A DNA stretch of 64,000 nucleotides from Sclerurus mexicanus (GCA_013396755.1 VWZF01003703.1:1753969-1817968), one strand, 5' to 3'. Shown: positions 37,819 to 48,136, numbered from the stretch's first letter. Translations and numbers: made by a program. The notes: generated by a model from the letters alone, not told the origin.

Positions 37819-39663
37819 AACCATACACACAGTGTTTTCTGATTTCATCCCTCAAAGGAGAAACACTCAGGAACTTCTGGGAATGAAGTCCTGTGCGTGT
37901 TCAGATGGGAAGCTTTAGGACTGAGCAGACGCAACCTCCTGTGTGTGTCTCCTGTTCCCAACCCTTTGGAGGATGTTCCCTTTGGTTTCCACCAGTGCCA
38001 GGGAAGGTGATTACCTCGAAGGAGCTGATTTTCACCTCTTTAAAGCAAGCCCAGCTTCACCCCCGAGGGAGGCTCAGCTTTCCCAAGGGCACCCCCAAGG
38101 AAAAGCCATCGGGGGTGGGCTTACAGCCCACACTCGTTTCCCCACACCAGCCCACGCCGTTCCTGCTGAGTTTCTCTTCCCTCTTATTGTAAAACAAACT
38201 GAAACCCATGTGTGCAGGATCCTCCATGCTCCATCTCCTGCTCCAGGGGTGACCAGGGACACCCTGCACAGGGCAGGGCTATTGGCAGCAGGAACTCCGG
38301 GCTCTCTGCCAGCAGGAACCAAATCTGGTGCTAGAGCAGCATTTCCTGATCGCTCCGTGGGATCAGACCTTCCCCCTTCCCTTATATCAAACATCAGCTC
38401 CTTCTTGGTGGTAAAGTAGTGTTCTAAGGTCTCTGCTGTGGAGGGGCAAAAGGATTGATGCAAAATAATTTTCCCCCATTCTTGGTGGTGCAAAAGATTC
38501 TGAGCCACCACAGCCTCTCCTAGTCCGTGGCTTTTAGTATTTGAGGCCAAACTGGGATTCTGGCACTATTGATGCTGGAGAAATGGCCACGAAGGACTGG
38601 GAGCAGAGCCTGGCCACCACACTGAGCATTGTCCCCTACGCACGAGCAGCATGTTTGGGGAAGAACATTCATTTGCCTTCAAATGAAAAGTGAAATAGCC
38701 AGGGCTGTGTGAAAAACAGGAATTGCAGCGTTTTACGTGGATCTCCAGAGCTGACAGAGCCATTTCCAGGCAGCCAGCTCAGCACTCCTCTGCTGCCTGG
38801 CAGGGCTGTGGGAGGAGGAATTTTCCCAGGTGTTGTCCCCATCCCACCGTGGGCAAAGGGCTGAGCCCCCCAGGAAGGCACTCCTTGGGAAAAATCCCAC
38901 TGGACACGCAGGGAGTTTTGCTGGAATAGCCAGCGCTCACAGCTAAGGGGTCCGAGCCCCAGAGCAAGAATAAGGGCTGGAAAGGGGCTCTGCAGCTCCA
39001 AAACCACCCAGAGATCTGTGTTTTGGGAGTGGGGAAGGGATCCCCCTCACTGTGCCGGACCCTTTGCCTTGCACCTTCCCCCTGCCTTGGAATGGGAGGG
39101 TTAGGGAGAGAAGGGACACCAGCACATCTGTGCGAGGGTCCAGACCCTGAGCAGATGTTTGGGGTTGGAAGAGGGTTTGCAGTCATTTTTGGGGAACGGT
39201 CCAGGTCTCCTGCAGAGCCCGGCAGCTGGGTGTCACCATGAGCAGCACAGGGAAGCCCCTGGACGCAGCAAAAACGAGGTTCCTTCTCCCCAGCTTTGGG
39301 TTTGGTTCATGTGGCGACCCCTCGGTGTGGTTTGGGCAAGCAAAGCTGGTTGTGGTGCAGCTCACAGAGCTCGGCTCCCTTTAAACTCTTGGTGCTCCGG
39401 ATCAAACGCAGTGCTCGTTTTCTTTAGCAGCTGAAACCCTGGGGGCACGTGGCTTGTCCCACGTGTCTGTGCCTGGCAAGTTTCTCTACGGGCAGCAGCT
39501 TCCCCTCGCAGCAGAGGAAGCCCCAGATGCCACCACAGCTGGCTCCTGACCCCAGTGACAAGGGGCACCGACCACGGCACCGCTGCAGCACCCGCTGGCC
39601 CTGGCTCACCCCTGGCTGCTCATCCTTGGCTCTGGGGTGGGGCTGGAGCCACAACACCCATGG

Positions 39664-39955
39664 AATCATCACAGAGTCATGGAATGGGTTGGCTTGGAAA
39701 GGACCTTAAAGCTCATCCCATTTCCACCAGCCCAGGGTGCTCCAAGCCCCGTCCAACCTGGCCTGGGACACTCCCAGGGATCCAGGGGCAGCCACAGCTT
39801 CTCTGGGCACCCTGTGCCAGGGCCTGCCCACCCTCCCAGCCAGCAATTCCTTCCCAAAATCCCATATATCCGTGCCCTCTGGCAGTGGGAAGCCATTCCT
39901 TGCCCCTCTGGGCCCCTCTCCAGCTTTCTTATAGCTTTTCCACCAGTTTAGTGGG
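39664..39955 (-). mobile_element. CR1 fragment
   Basis: Begins atcatcacagagtcatggaa and carries ctgtgccagggcctgcccac. Confidence 0.9.
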
Positions 39956-40832
39956 AAGGGCTGCTCCCTTCCCCACCAGTCCCACAAAGCCCTGAGGTCT
40001 ATAAAGTCCTCCTGCTCAGAGCTTCACTTCACTGGCACTGCATTTAGTCTCTTTTTGTCCTCACTGAGGTATATTAAAGCAGATAAATGTGTCCCTGGGG
40101 GGAAACGCCCTGCCAGGAGAGTGCTCAGCATGGAGCAGGGAGGACCTGGGGAACCAACACTGGCGAAATGCAGGGAATGGCATTCCTGGGGGACTGATGT
40201 TTGAAAAACTCCTCCCAAACAGGTGCCCTTGGCCCTGGAGCCTGGCTCTGGCTCCCTCTCTGCCCAGGGAATTCTCTGCCCCTGAGCCATGGCAGCAGCT
40301 CTCAGGGTACCCCCAAGAACTCCAGGCTGGCCTCTCCATCTCCATGTGGATTCTCAGTTGCTGACTCATCAGCTGGCACTGCTTCTTCGGGATGGGCTGG
40401 AGGAATCCATCCTTGGTGTGGCTCAGAAAATCAGATTGCACCAAAGAGCTGCAACAAGAACCTCTGGTGAATCTGCTGCTCACCCAATATCCACTCTCTT
40501 TTTTTGCTCCAGGTGCAAAACCAGTGCCAAGTGAAAGGGCAAATACAAAACCAGCAAGGAGAGAGCAAAACTCCAGTGAGCCCTTTCTGCCATCCCTGTT
40601 CTCCTCCTGCTTGCCCACCATGTCAGAGCCACAGCATCTGCACCCATGGCCAGGAGACAAAAGAGGTGGATGAAAGAGCAGGGAAAAAAAAACCCCAGAG
40701 ATGAGAGAAACTCTGCAGAGTGTGAAAACTGAAAGTGAGAGAGAAAGAGAGCTCCCCGAAAGTGCCTGCAGCCCACAAACTGCGGGCACCGCTGGCACCG
40801 GCCCCGTTACTCACCCGGTGTTTTCAGGGCAG

Positions 40833-41068
40833 GCACAGCTCAGGGATGACCTCATGGGGTTCCCAAGGCACAGGGTGATGGGCAGGAGAGGGCACAGCTC
40901 AGGGATGACCTCATGGGGTTCCCAAGGCACAGGGTGATGGGCAGGAGAGGGCACAGCTCAGGGATGACCTCATGGGGTTCCCAAGGCACAGGGTGATGGG
41001 CAGGAGAGGGCACAGCTCAGGGATGACCTCATGGGGTTCCCAAGGCACAGGGTGATGGGCAGGAAAGT
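40833..41068 (+). repeat. 59-bp tandem repeat, four copies
   Basis: Four near-perfect copies of a unit starting gcacagctcagggatgacct and ending gggtgatgggcaggagagg. The last differs at its end (aggaaagtc). Confidence 0.95.
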
Positions 41069-41248
41069 CATCACCAGTCCATGCTCTGACGGAGCCCCAT
41101 GGAGCACATGGTGCCCCAGCCCATGGCACCTACTGAAGCTCCATCCAGCCCCTGGTGGTCCTCAAGGTGGTTTTTGTTTCTATTAATGCCGTAGAACTTC
41201 AAAACAAACCCCACAGGGCTGATGGAGAGTTTTACCCACACAGAGCTG

Positions 41249-41432
41249 TAGAATCACAGAGTGGTTTGGGCTGGAAGGGACCTCAAAGCTCATCTCATCC
41301 CACCCCTGCCATGGGCAGGGACACCTTTCACTATCTCAGGTTGCTCCAAGCTGGCCTTGGACACTTCCAGGGATGGGACAGCCACAGTTCCTCTGGAAAA
41401 CCTGCTCCAGGACCGCCCCACCCTCCCAGGGG
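41249..41432 (-). mobile_element. CR1 fragment
   Basis: Begins tagaatcacagagtggtttg and ends in the ccaccctcccagggga block. Confidence 0.9.
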
Positions 41433-42469
41433 ATTATTTGTCCAGTTAATTGTTAGGGATTTAATCTTTCTGGAGCTTTAATTTCTCTATAGATGTATTT
41501 ATTCCATAACTATATATATTGAAATATTACCTAATTATAATTACAGGAAATAGGACTCCCCTACAAATGACCAAGCTCTTCCCATTAAGATTTGTTCCAA
41601 GATGCTGCATGACCTTCACAAAGTGTTTGTTGTCCGGCCTGTTGACGAGGAAAATTCGCTTCGTTTTGCATCTTACAGGAGAAATGACATCACACACGGA
41701 GAGATCCAGGGAGGAAATACCCCTAAGCATCCCTTTCCTCCAAGGAAATGTGGAGAGCGACACGAAGGAAGGGTGGATTCTGTTGATCAGAGCCAAGGCA
41801 GGACCGAGAGAAGAGGCCAGCACCCGTTTCCAGGAACCTCCCAGGTTTTCAGAACAGCGTGGCTGGAGGAGAAGATCCTATTTCTCATCACTCGCCTGTG
41901 CAGCCCTCAAAACTAAACTGAGCTAAACTCCTGGGGTCAGGGGGTTTTCTAATGGGGTTTCTCTCTTGTTTGTGTTTTCCCTTGCCTTTTCAAATAGGAT
42001 TTTTAGGTATTGATTTGGCTGAGGGCGGCGGCGCCAGGAACAGGGTTTCCCCTCATTTTGGCTACCGTAGAGTCAAAATACGGTTTCACAGCAAGACCAA
42101 ATACAGTTCTTCATTTTCTCGGGGTGTTAACATCAGCAAAAGCATTTTAAAACTGAAATAAAGCCGGTGGGAATACGTTTTCTCCTGTGAAATAATCCCC
42201 CTTCTAAGAGTTTTAACAGACCGTGGCATGCAACTGCTGCCCAGTGTCTCCAAATGAGGAGACGATAAATCCCCGTCTCTGTGGTTTGAATAAACTCTTC
42301 AGCTTCATAATCCTCCCTTTGCCTGATGAGAGCAGGCACCTGAGATCGAGACACAAGAGCTTCATTGCATCTAACTGCCCAAAATAATATTAATATGGGA
42401 TGGTAGACTGTATAGATCATATCCATTTTTATTTATATCATATATATCCATCTGTATATTGATATAGAT

Positions 42470-42552
42470 ACATATATTTATGTGTGTGTGTGTATATGTA
42501 TGTATGTATATATATATAATATATATATATAAAATATGTAATATTATATTAG
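42470..42552 (+). repeat. TG/TA simple repeat
   Basis: A (tg)n tract grades into (ta)n immediately before a CR1 copy. Confidence 0.85.
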
Positions 42553-42714
42553 TGGGGCCCTGGCACAGGGTGCCCAGAGAAGCTGTGGCTGCCCCAGCCC
42601 TGGAAGTGTCCAAGGCCAGGTTGGAGCCATCTGGGCTGGTGGAAGGTGTCCCTGCCCATGGCTTAAAATAGCCCATTTCAGTTCAAACCATTCCATGATT
42701 TTATGATTCTATGA
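42553..42714 (+). mobile_element. CR1 fragment
   Basis: Begins ggggccctggcacagggtgc and ends ccatgattttatgattctat. Confidence 0.9.
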
Positions 42715-42925
42715 TATAAACACAAAGGAACATCAAAACCCAGCCCACAGATGTAGAATTATTCCTGTTCCATAATATATAATATGCTGTCTTACTCCAA
42801 TCTAATTATTACGAAGAGTAATCATCAAGGTGCTTCATTCATGCTCAAGACTGGTCAAGCATAGGATCCTTTGAGTTGAAGGAGGAGATAGATGGAATTC
42901 TTCTCTTATCAGGAAAACAAGTTTT

Positions 42926-43090
42926 AGAACCACAGACTCATGGAATGGTTTGGGTTGGACGGGACCTCAAAGCTCATCTGGTTCCAACCCCCCTGCCATG
43001 GGCAGGGACACCTCCCACCAGCCCAGGTTGCTCCAAGCCCCATCCAACCAGGCCTTGGACACTTCCAGGGATCCAGGGGCAGCCACAGCA
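42926..43090 (-). mobile_element. CR1 fragment
   Basis: Begins agaaccacagactcatggaa. Truncated at ggggcagccacagc. Confidence 0.9.
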
Positions 43091-43732
43091 AGGATTATAG
43101 GAGATATAGATATATATACATATGGTATAATTAGGATATATTCCAATCTATCAGCAAATTAAACCCACCCCATGTCTCAGTAATACTTTACCCAGCTGCT
43201 GGGCTGGGGGAGCAGCAAGGAAACCTGGAAAGCTGAAGTGACGCCTTTTCAAGAACACCCCTGTGAGCACATCCCGAAGTTCTCTTTCACTTTTGGCTCA
43301 GAGGAGACTTGGGTCTCCTACACGAGCTGAAACCACAGCCCACAGCAAAATGACCAGTGCAGAAGTGGAAAACACACCGAGACACTGGAAAATGAGGCAG
43401 CGCTGGTATCGGAGCAAAGCAGGTCTCTGGACACACCACAGCCGCCTTATAGGAAACAAGCTGTCAATTAAAATAAAAAGAATCTGAAAATGCAATATAA
43501 AACTCTTGATTCATCCTGCTCCCTTCGAATTTGACAGCAAAAATCCCAGTGACTTCACAGGACACGAGGGATAGAAAAGTTTCCTGCAGCCTTTTGGCCC
43601 GGCTAAGAATGGCCATGTGCAGAAAGAACTGATGCTGAATATTTGGGGTTTATCCTGAGTAAACCGGCAAAACCAAGTCTTCAAGAAGGTTTTCACAAAT
43701 ATTCTTTAGTGAGATCTCATCATTATGGGATC

Positions 43733-44028
43733 AGGGAATCATGGAATCGTTTATGATGGAAAACAGCTCTAAGATCACGGAGTCCAACCATCCCCCATGC
43801 TGCCAGTCCCACCACTGACCATGTCCCCAGGTGTCACATCCACACGGCTTTGGAATCCCTCCAGGGACGGGGATCCACCCCTGCCCTGGGCAGCTGTGCC
43901 AGGGCTCGACAGCCCTTTCCAGGAAGAAATTTTCCCTGATATCCAATCTAAACCCACTCTGGTGCCACTTGAGGCTGTTGCCTCTTGTCCCATTTCTTGT
44001 TCCTTGGGAGAAGAAATTAAAGAATAGG
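43733..44028 (-). mobile_element. Older CR1 fragment
   Basis: Shows caggtgtcacatccacacgg and ccaatctaaacccactctgg blocks of an older subfamily. Confidence 0.8.
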
Positions 44029-44049
44029 AGTGGAAAAGCTTAAAGAGAG

Positions 44050-44365
44050 ACTATTTACAGGAGCAGGGAGTGGCAGGAGAGGGGGGAATGGCTCACACTG
44101 AGAGAGAGGAGGGTTAGGTGGGATATTGGGAAGGAATTGCTGGCTGGGAGGGTGGGCAGGCCCTGGCACAGGGTGCCCAGAGAAGCTGTGGCTGCCCCTG
44201 GATCCCTGGGAGTGTCCAAGGCCAGGTTGGACGGGGCTTGGAGCACCCTGGGCTGGTGGGAGGTGTCCCTGTCCACGGCAGGGGGTGAAACGAGACGAGT
44301 TTTAAGGTCCCACCGACCCAAACCAGTGTGATTCCATGATTCCACGATTCCACGATCCCGTTATC
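44050..44365 (+). mobile_element. CR1 fragment ending about 0.3 kb before the IL12A TATA box
   Basis: Ends with an extended tail of gattccatgattccacgatt units, the CR1 terminal repeat. It is the boundary of the IL12A upstream GC-rich region. Confidence 0.9.
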
Positions 44366-44445
44366 CCATGAAAAAGTCATCCACGTCCCGACTTCACCCC
44401 GCACTCATTGTTCTGCCCGCGGGGGGAGCAGCCCCGCAGGACGGA

Positions 44446-44510
44446 CCCCCCGCAGGACGGACCCCCCGCAGGACGGACCCCCCGCAGGACGGACCCCCGG
44501 CCGCGTCCCG
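44446..44510 (+). repeat. 16-bp GC-rich tandem repeat in the IL12A upstream region
   Basis: Four copies of gcaggacggacccccc occur in direct tandem about 150-215 bases upstream of the TATA box. Copy number could vary between individuals. Confidence 0.85.
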
Positions 44511-44545
44511 CAGCAGCTCCGGTGCGGGATCCCCGCCGGCCCTGC

Positions 44546-44555
44546 GGGATTCCCG
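44546..44555 (+). promoter_or_regulatory. kB-like site upstream of IL12A
   Basis: GGGATTCCCG fits the NF-kB consensus and lies about 110 bases before the TATA box; a similar gggatcccc lies at 44526-44534. IL12A is known to be NF-kB-responsive in mammals. Function here is inferred from motif and position. Confidence 0.45.
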
Positions 44556-44661
44556 GCCCCGGCGCTCTCGGGATGAGTCGCGGCTGCCCCGGGCGGGACG
44601 GACCGTGGGAGGGACGGACGGACGGACGGAGGGAGGGAGGGAACTCCCGCCCCGCCGCCCC

Positions 44662-44669
44662 TATAAAAG
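44662..44669 (+). promoter_or_regulatory. IL12A: IL12A TATA box
   Basis: The tataaaag sequence sits in GC-rich flanks 38 bases before the first ATG. A transcription start 25-32 bases downstream would leave a 5' UTR of only about 5-15 bases before Met1, which may favour initiation at Met9. Confidence 0.75.
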
Positions 44670-44699
44670 CCGGCCCCGGCCCGCTCCCACTGCAGCGCC

Positions 44700-45017
44700 A
44701 TGGAGCAGAGTGGCATCACCGGGATGGGCTCCGGCATCACCGGGATCACCGGGATAACGGGGATCCTCGGGATAACGGGGAGCACCGCGATCAGCGGGAG
44801 CGGGCGGGCAGCGCCGCCTGGCGGCCGCCCGGGAGCGCTGCTGTCCGCGCTGTGCCTGCTGCTGGCGCTGACCACGCTGACCGCACTGCCCGCCCCGGCC
44901 CGGGCACTGCCCACCCCCGCCCGGGCACTGCCCACCCCTTGGCACATCCTCGCAGAAGGGCTGAACCGCTCCCGGGACCTGCTGGAGGCCGCCAGCGCTT
45001 CCCTGCCCCGGCTGAAG
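44700..45017 (+). CDS. IL12A: IL12A exon 1, signal peptide and start of mature protein
   Basis: 106 codons from ATG to the LK codons, with donor AAG|gtctca, a weak match beyond GT. Residues 6-27 are a low-complexity repeat built from 9-bp atcaccggg units, then a Gly/Pro stretch, then the hydrophobic signal core (46-63). A 7-residue direct repeat (ARALPTP twice, residues 67-80) spans the probable cleavage zone, followed by helix A (WHILAEGLNRSRDLLEAAS). Confidence 0.85.
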
Positions 45018-47769
45018 GTCTCAGAGGGGCCGGGATGGGGAGGAGGGGGAGGGGATATGGGGCAGTGGAGGTGCCCAGGGGGATGGTGCTGGGGCGGTGG
45101 AGGTGCCCAGGAGGGCGGTGCTGGGGCGGTGGAGGTGCCCAGGAGGGCGGTGCTGGGGCGGTGGAGGTGCCCAGGAGGGCGGTGCTGGGGCAGTGGAGGT
45201 GCCCAGGGGGGTGGTGCTGGGGCAGTGGAGGTGCCCAGGAAGGCGGTGCTGGGGCGGTGGAGGTGCCCAGGAAGGCGGTGCTGGGGCGGTGGAGGTGCCC
45301 AGGAAGGCGGTGCTGGGGCAGTGGAGGTGCGCAGGAAGGCGGTGCTGGGGCGGTGGAGGTGCCCAGGAGGGTGGTGAAGGGTTGGTGATGGTGCCCAGGA
45401 GGGCAGTGAGGGACTGTGGTGGGGAAGGTTCCCAGCTGGGCTGCTGCAGGTCCCCAGGAGGGTGGATGCTCCCCATGGCCTCTCTTCAGCCTCCCCTTTG
45501 CTTTCGTGCCTGCCCTGATGAGCCCTTCAGGGTGGAGCTTTGCTCAGGTGTCCTTTTGTGGCTAAAATTCCCTGGTATTGTTGCCCCCTTCACCTCAGAA
45601 CCTCCAAACCCCAGCACCAAACGAGCTGTTCCCCTGAGATCCTGCACCTCGGGAACCGCAGTGGCATAAAGTCCTCGACAGGTTGGGTGTCTGAGAGAAC
45701 CATTCAAAGCAGAGGAGGCACAGCAATGCCCAGCAACCCGTAACACAAACCTGTGCGAAGCCTGAGCTTATCCCCGGTCTGTTTTCCATAGTCCGTATTT
45801 AAGCACAGTCCTCGCACAGGTTCATCCCTAGGATTCAGCTAGGCTGGAACCCATCCCATATTTTTGTGTCTGTTCACAGCTGTGCTCTGCAGCTGAGTCA
45901 ATTTTATTAGATATTCGATTGTATTATGTTGTCAGGGGTTTATTACCTTTCTAACACAGGAGAGTGACTTCCTGGGATTTAATTGTACCCTTGAAGAGGT
46001 TGATCTTGAAGACATCACTGAGAACCAAATCAACACGATAAAAGCCTGCACGTCCCAGGATCCAGGGGTAAAATATATATATATAAAATCAAAGTTTCAG
46101 CCTCATATTTTCAGGGAACAGCCATATAATTCATACAGCCTCCTTTCTTCTTGAATTTGCAGACTGGGAACTGTCCAGCGCTGGAAAGATCAGGCTTTGA
46201 TAAGGTAAATCGCAGATTTCCCACCAGAATCCCTTCTTTTGCTCCCTGTGGATTTACCAGCAGATTCCCACAGTCCTGATAATTCTGCCTTTCCCAGAGC
46301 AAATGCCTGCAGGGCATCTATGAGGATCTGAGTGCCTACAGGGCAGAGCTCAGCAACTTCAATGATCACCAAGTGCTGGCAACCCTTGATGGGATGATGA
46401 ACGTGAGTATTTTCCCCTCCTTCCTTTCCCTGGGACCTCAGAAATAAATATGGAATGAAAGGGACCCAGCTCTCCTTCCCCTCCAAGGGCTGAGACATAA
46501 CACGCCTGGGGCACTGAGGATGGATGGTCTGAGTGCTGAGAAATAGGAGGGACTGGAGGGAATAGATGTTAAAAGCTTGTTTGTTTAATAAAAGCTAATT
46601 AAAAATACTAATTGGTTGCCTTTGCACTGGCACAGCGTCTCCTGGTACAGCCTGGGGAGAAAAGCCCAGTCTAAGGGTCTCTAGACAGAGCTGGCCACAG
46701 GCTTGTTATTAAACCCAATCTTTATTCCTGGGCAGAAAGAGCTTTTGGGCACGAAGGGACAGTTCTGTCCCAAGGGAAGTACAGCTGAGTATCCTCAGTC
46801 TGTTAATTATATCATTAATTCAACTTTCATCCTAAGTCTGTTAATGATAACATTAAATATTTCAAATTTTCTCCTAAGTCTATTAATTATATTTTCAAAT
46901 ATTTCAAATTGTATCCTCGGACTGTTAATGATATCATTAGATATTTCAGGTTTTATCCTCGGTCTACTAATTATATCATTATTTCAAATCTTATCCTGTC
47001 TGTTCATGATACCATTAAATATTTCAAATTTTATCCTACATCTATCAATTATATCATTAAATATCTCAAAATTGATCCAGCAACTGCAACCTTAAATATT
47101 TCAACTTCTATCTTATTCATAGCATTATTTCAACATTTACCCTATTAATTATAACAGTGCACAATTCCGAATTTACCCTATTACCTAAAACAGTGAATAT
47201 TTCAACTTGCACCCTCAGCCTGCTACTAATTACATCATTCCAATGTCACCCTCGGTCTCTCAACGGCACAATGAAATGTTTCCAATTTCACACTCTGATC
47301 CCAGAATTGTGTCCTTCATCCAAACTGCCACGGGGGTGTTTTCTGAGCCCTTTTCGTGGTGGTGGTTGGCCCTTTTGTGGTGGTGGTTGGACCATATCGT
47401 GGTGATGGTTGAACTCTTTGTGGTGATGTTTGGACCATATTGTGGTGATGGTTGAACTCTTTGTGGTGATGATTGGCCCCTTTGTGGTGATGGTGAGATC
47501 ATATTATGATGATGGTTGAACTCCTTGTGGTGGTGTTTGGACCATACTGTGGTGACGGTGGGACCCTCTGTGGTGACGACCGGCCCCTGTCCCTCTGCCA
47601 GGCCCTGAGGAGCAGCGGTGGCCCCACCGTGGAGCGGCGGGCGGGAGCGGGACCCTCGTCCTTCCAGGAGCGGCTGCGGCTGTGCGGGGTCCTGCAGGCC
47701 CTGCGGATCCGCTCCGTCACCATCAGCAGGGTCCTGAGCTTCCTCAGCTCCCCGGAGAGCTCCCTGTGA
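44700..47769 (+). CDS. IL12A: Interleukin-12 subunit alpha (p35)
   Basis: Five exons (44700-45017, 45960-46067, 46163-46204, 46298-46402, 47602-47769), all with phase-0 junctions, give 246 codons and TGA. The protein is the four-helix cytokine subunit that pairs with p40 to form IL-12 (and with EBI3 to form IL-35 in mammals). Diagnostic segments are LEEVDLEDITENQINTIKAC, CLQGIYEDLSAYRAEL and the C-terminal helix LRLCGVLQALRIRSVTISRV, matching mammalian p35 in order and spacing. A secretion signal core lies at about residues 46-63 (ALLSALCLLLALTTLTAL), preceded by an unusual Ile-Thr-Gly repeat at 6-27. Mature cysteines are C115, C136, C146, C159 and C219. N-glycosylation sequons are N89-R-S and N114-C-T. 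Only one 42-nt exon is present where human has two. The start is the first ATG after the TATA box; Met9 (44724) is an alternative. Confidence 0.96.
45064..45420 (+). repeat. 32-bp minisatellite in IL12A intron 1
   Basis: About ten copies of a 32-bp G-rich unit (gtggaggtgcccaggagggc plus ggtgctggggcg) with few substitutions, then a decayed copy. Because 32 is not a multiple of three, reading frames rotate through the array and stay open without being coding. It starts 46 bases after the exon 1 donor. Confidence 0.93.
45960..46067 (+). CDS. IL12A: IL12A exon 2
   Basis: The exon follows ctaacacag and ends GGG|gtaaaa. It encodes ESDFLGFNCTLEEVDLEDIT then ENQINTIKACTSQDPG. The two cysteines correspond to human mature C42 and C63, and the EDIT motif is shared with mammals. 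Confidence 0.95.
46163..46204 (+). CDS. IL12A: IL12A exon 3, single 14-codon exon
   Basis: The exon is 42 nt between ttgcag and AAG|gtaaat and encodes TGNCPALERSGFDK. Human IL12A has two tandem 14-codon exons of this kind, each with one cysteine; only one is found here. Confidence 0.93.
46298..46402 (+). CDS. IL12A: IL12A exon 4
   Basis: The exon follows tttcccag and ends AAC|gtgagt. It encodes SKCLQGIYEDLSAYRAELSN and FNDHQVLATLDGMMN. The IYEDL motif is a strong p35 signature. Confidence 0.95.
46786..47170 (+). repeat. Degenerate AT-rich tandem repeat in IL12A intron 4
   Basis: A unit of about 45-60 bp of the type tcctaagtctgttaatgata followed by cattaaatatttcaaatttt recurs about seven to eight times with substitutions and indels. 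Confidence 0.8.
47338..47585 (+). repeat. GTGGTGATGG-type tandem repeat in IL12A intron 4
   Basis: Units of about 20-22 bp alternate ttgtggtgatggttgaactc with ttgtggtgatgtttggacca, about eleven times, ending about 20 bases before the terminal exon acceptor. The repeat therefore crowds the branch-point and polypyrimidine zone. Confidence 0.85.
47602..47769 (+). CDS. IL12A: IL12A terminal coding exon
   Basis: The exon follows ctctgccag and ends with TGA at 47767-47769. It encodes a variable Gly/Arg-rich loop and then helix D (LRLCGVLQALRIRSVTISRV), where mammals have a closely similar helix ending near the C-terminus. Confidence 0.95.
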   Translation, partial: ALRSSGGPTVERRAGAGPSSFQERLRLCGVLQALRIRSVTISRVLSFLSSPESSL

Positions 47770-48043
47770 GCGCCCCGGGAACCGGCCCAGCCCACGGATT
47801 CCTTGGAGCCAAACCCCCAGGATCCACGCCCTGCCCTCCGCGGCTTTCCCGGGAATTTTTAGTATCTCCCAGGGTTTCCATAAATCCGGTTTTACCGAGC
47901 TGGGCCAGTGCCTTGGAAACTGTTAAACTTCTACTTTTCTAGGAAATAAGCTACATTGTGGCACCTAAACTTCCTCCACTTAATTTATGTCTTTTATTTT
48001 ATTTATTAAGCAAACGGAGACCTATTTATTACTATCCACTTCC

Positions 48044-48080
48044 TCGTGGGTCCCTTCCAACTCAGGATATTCTATGATTT
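48044..48080 (+). mobile_element. CR1 3' tail inside the IL12A 3' UTR
   Basis: The string cgtgggtcccttccaactca followed by ggatattctatgattt is the characteristic 3' end of a CR1 subfamily, here with the terminal octamer repeat degraded into ATTTATTTATG. Confidence 0.7.
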
Positions 48081-48130
48081 ATTTATGATGTATTCTATAT
48101 TATATTCCTTATTTATTCTATTTATTGCCT

Positions 48131-48136
48131 AATAAA
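48131..48136 (+). terminator. IL12A: Poly(A) signal of IL12A
   Basis: AATAAA occurs about 360 bases after the stop, followed by the T/G-rich gtgtctttttgttc. Confidence 0.8.

Larger units (their letters stand above)
34491..44399. other. SCHIP1-IL12A intergenic region
   Basis: No coding exon was recognised. The interval holds six CR1 copies between 36.7 and 43.1 kb, an older CR1 at 43.7 kb, a younger CR1 next to the IL12A promoter, an 11-N gap at 35617-35627, a 59-bp tandem repeat at 40.8-41.1 kb and AT/TG simple repeats near 42.5 kb. The remainder is unremarkable single-copy sequence. Confidence 0.7.

Noticed and set aside
45064..45669. Long open frame through the IL12A intron 1 repeat
   Set aside because: The 32-bp unit lacks stops in all three + frames, so the openness is a property of the repeat; it lies between two well-supported IL12A exons.
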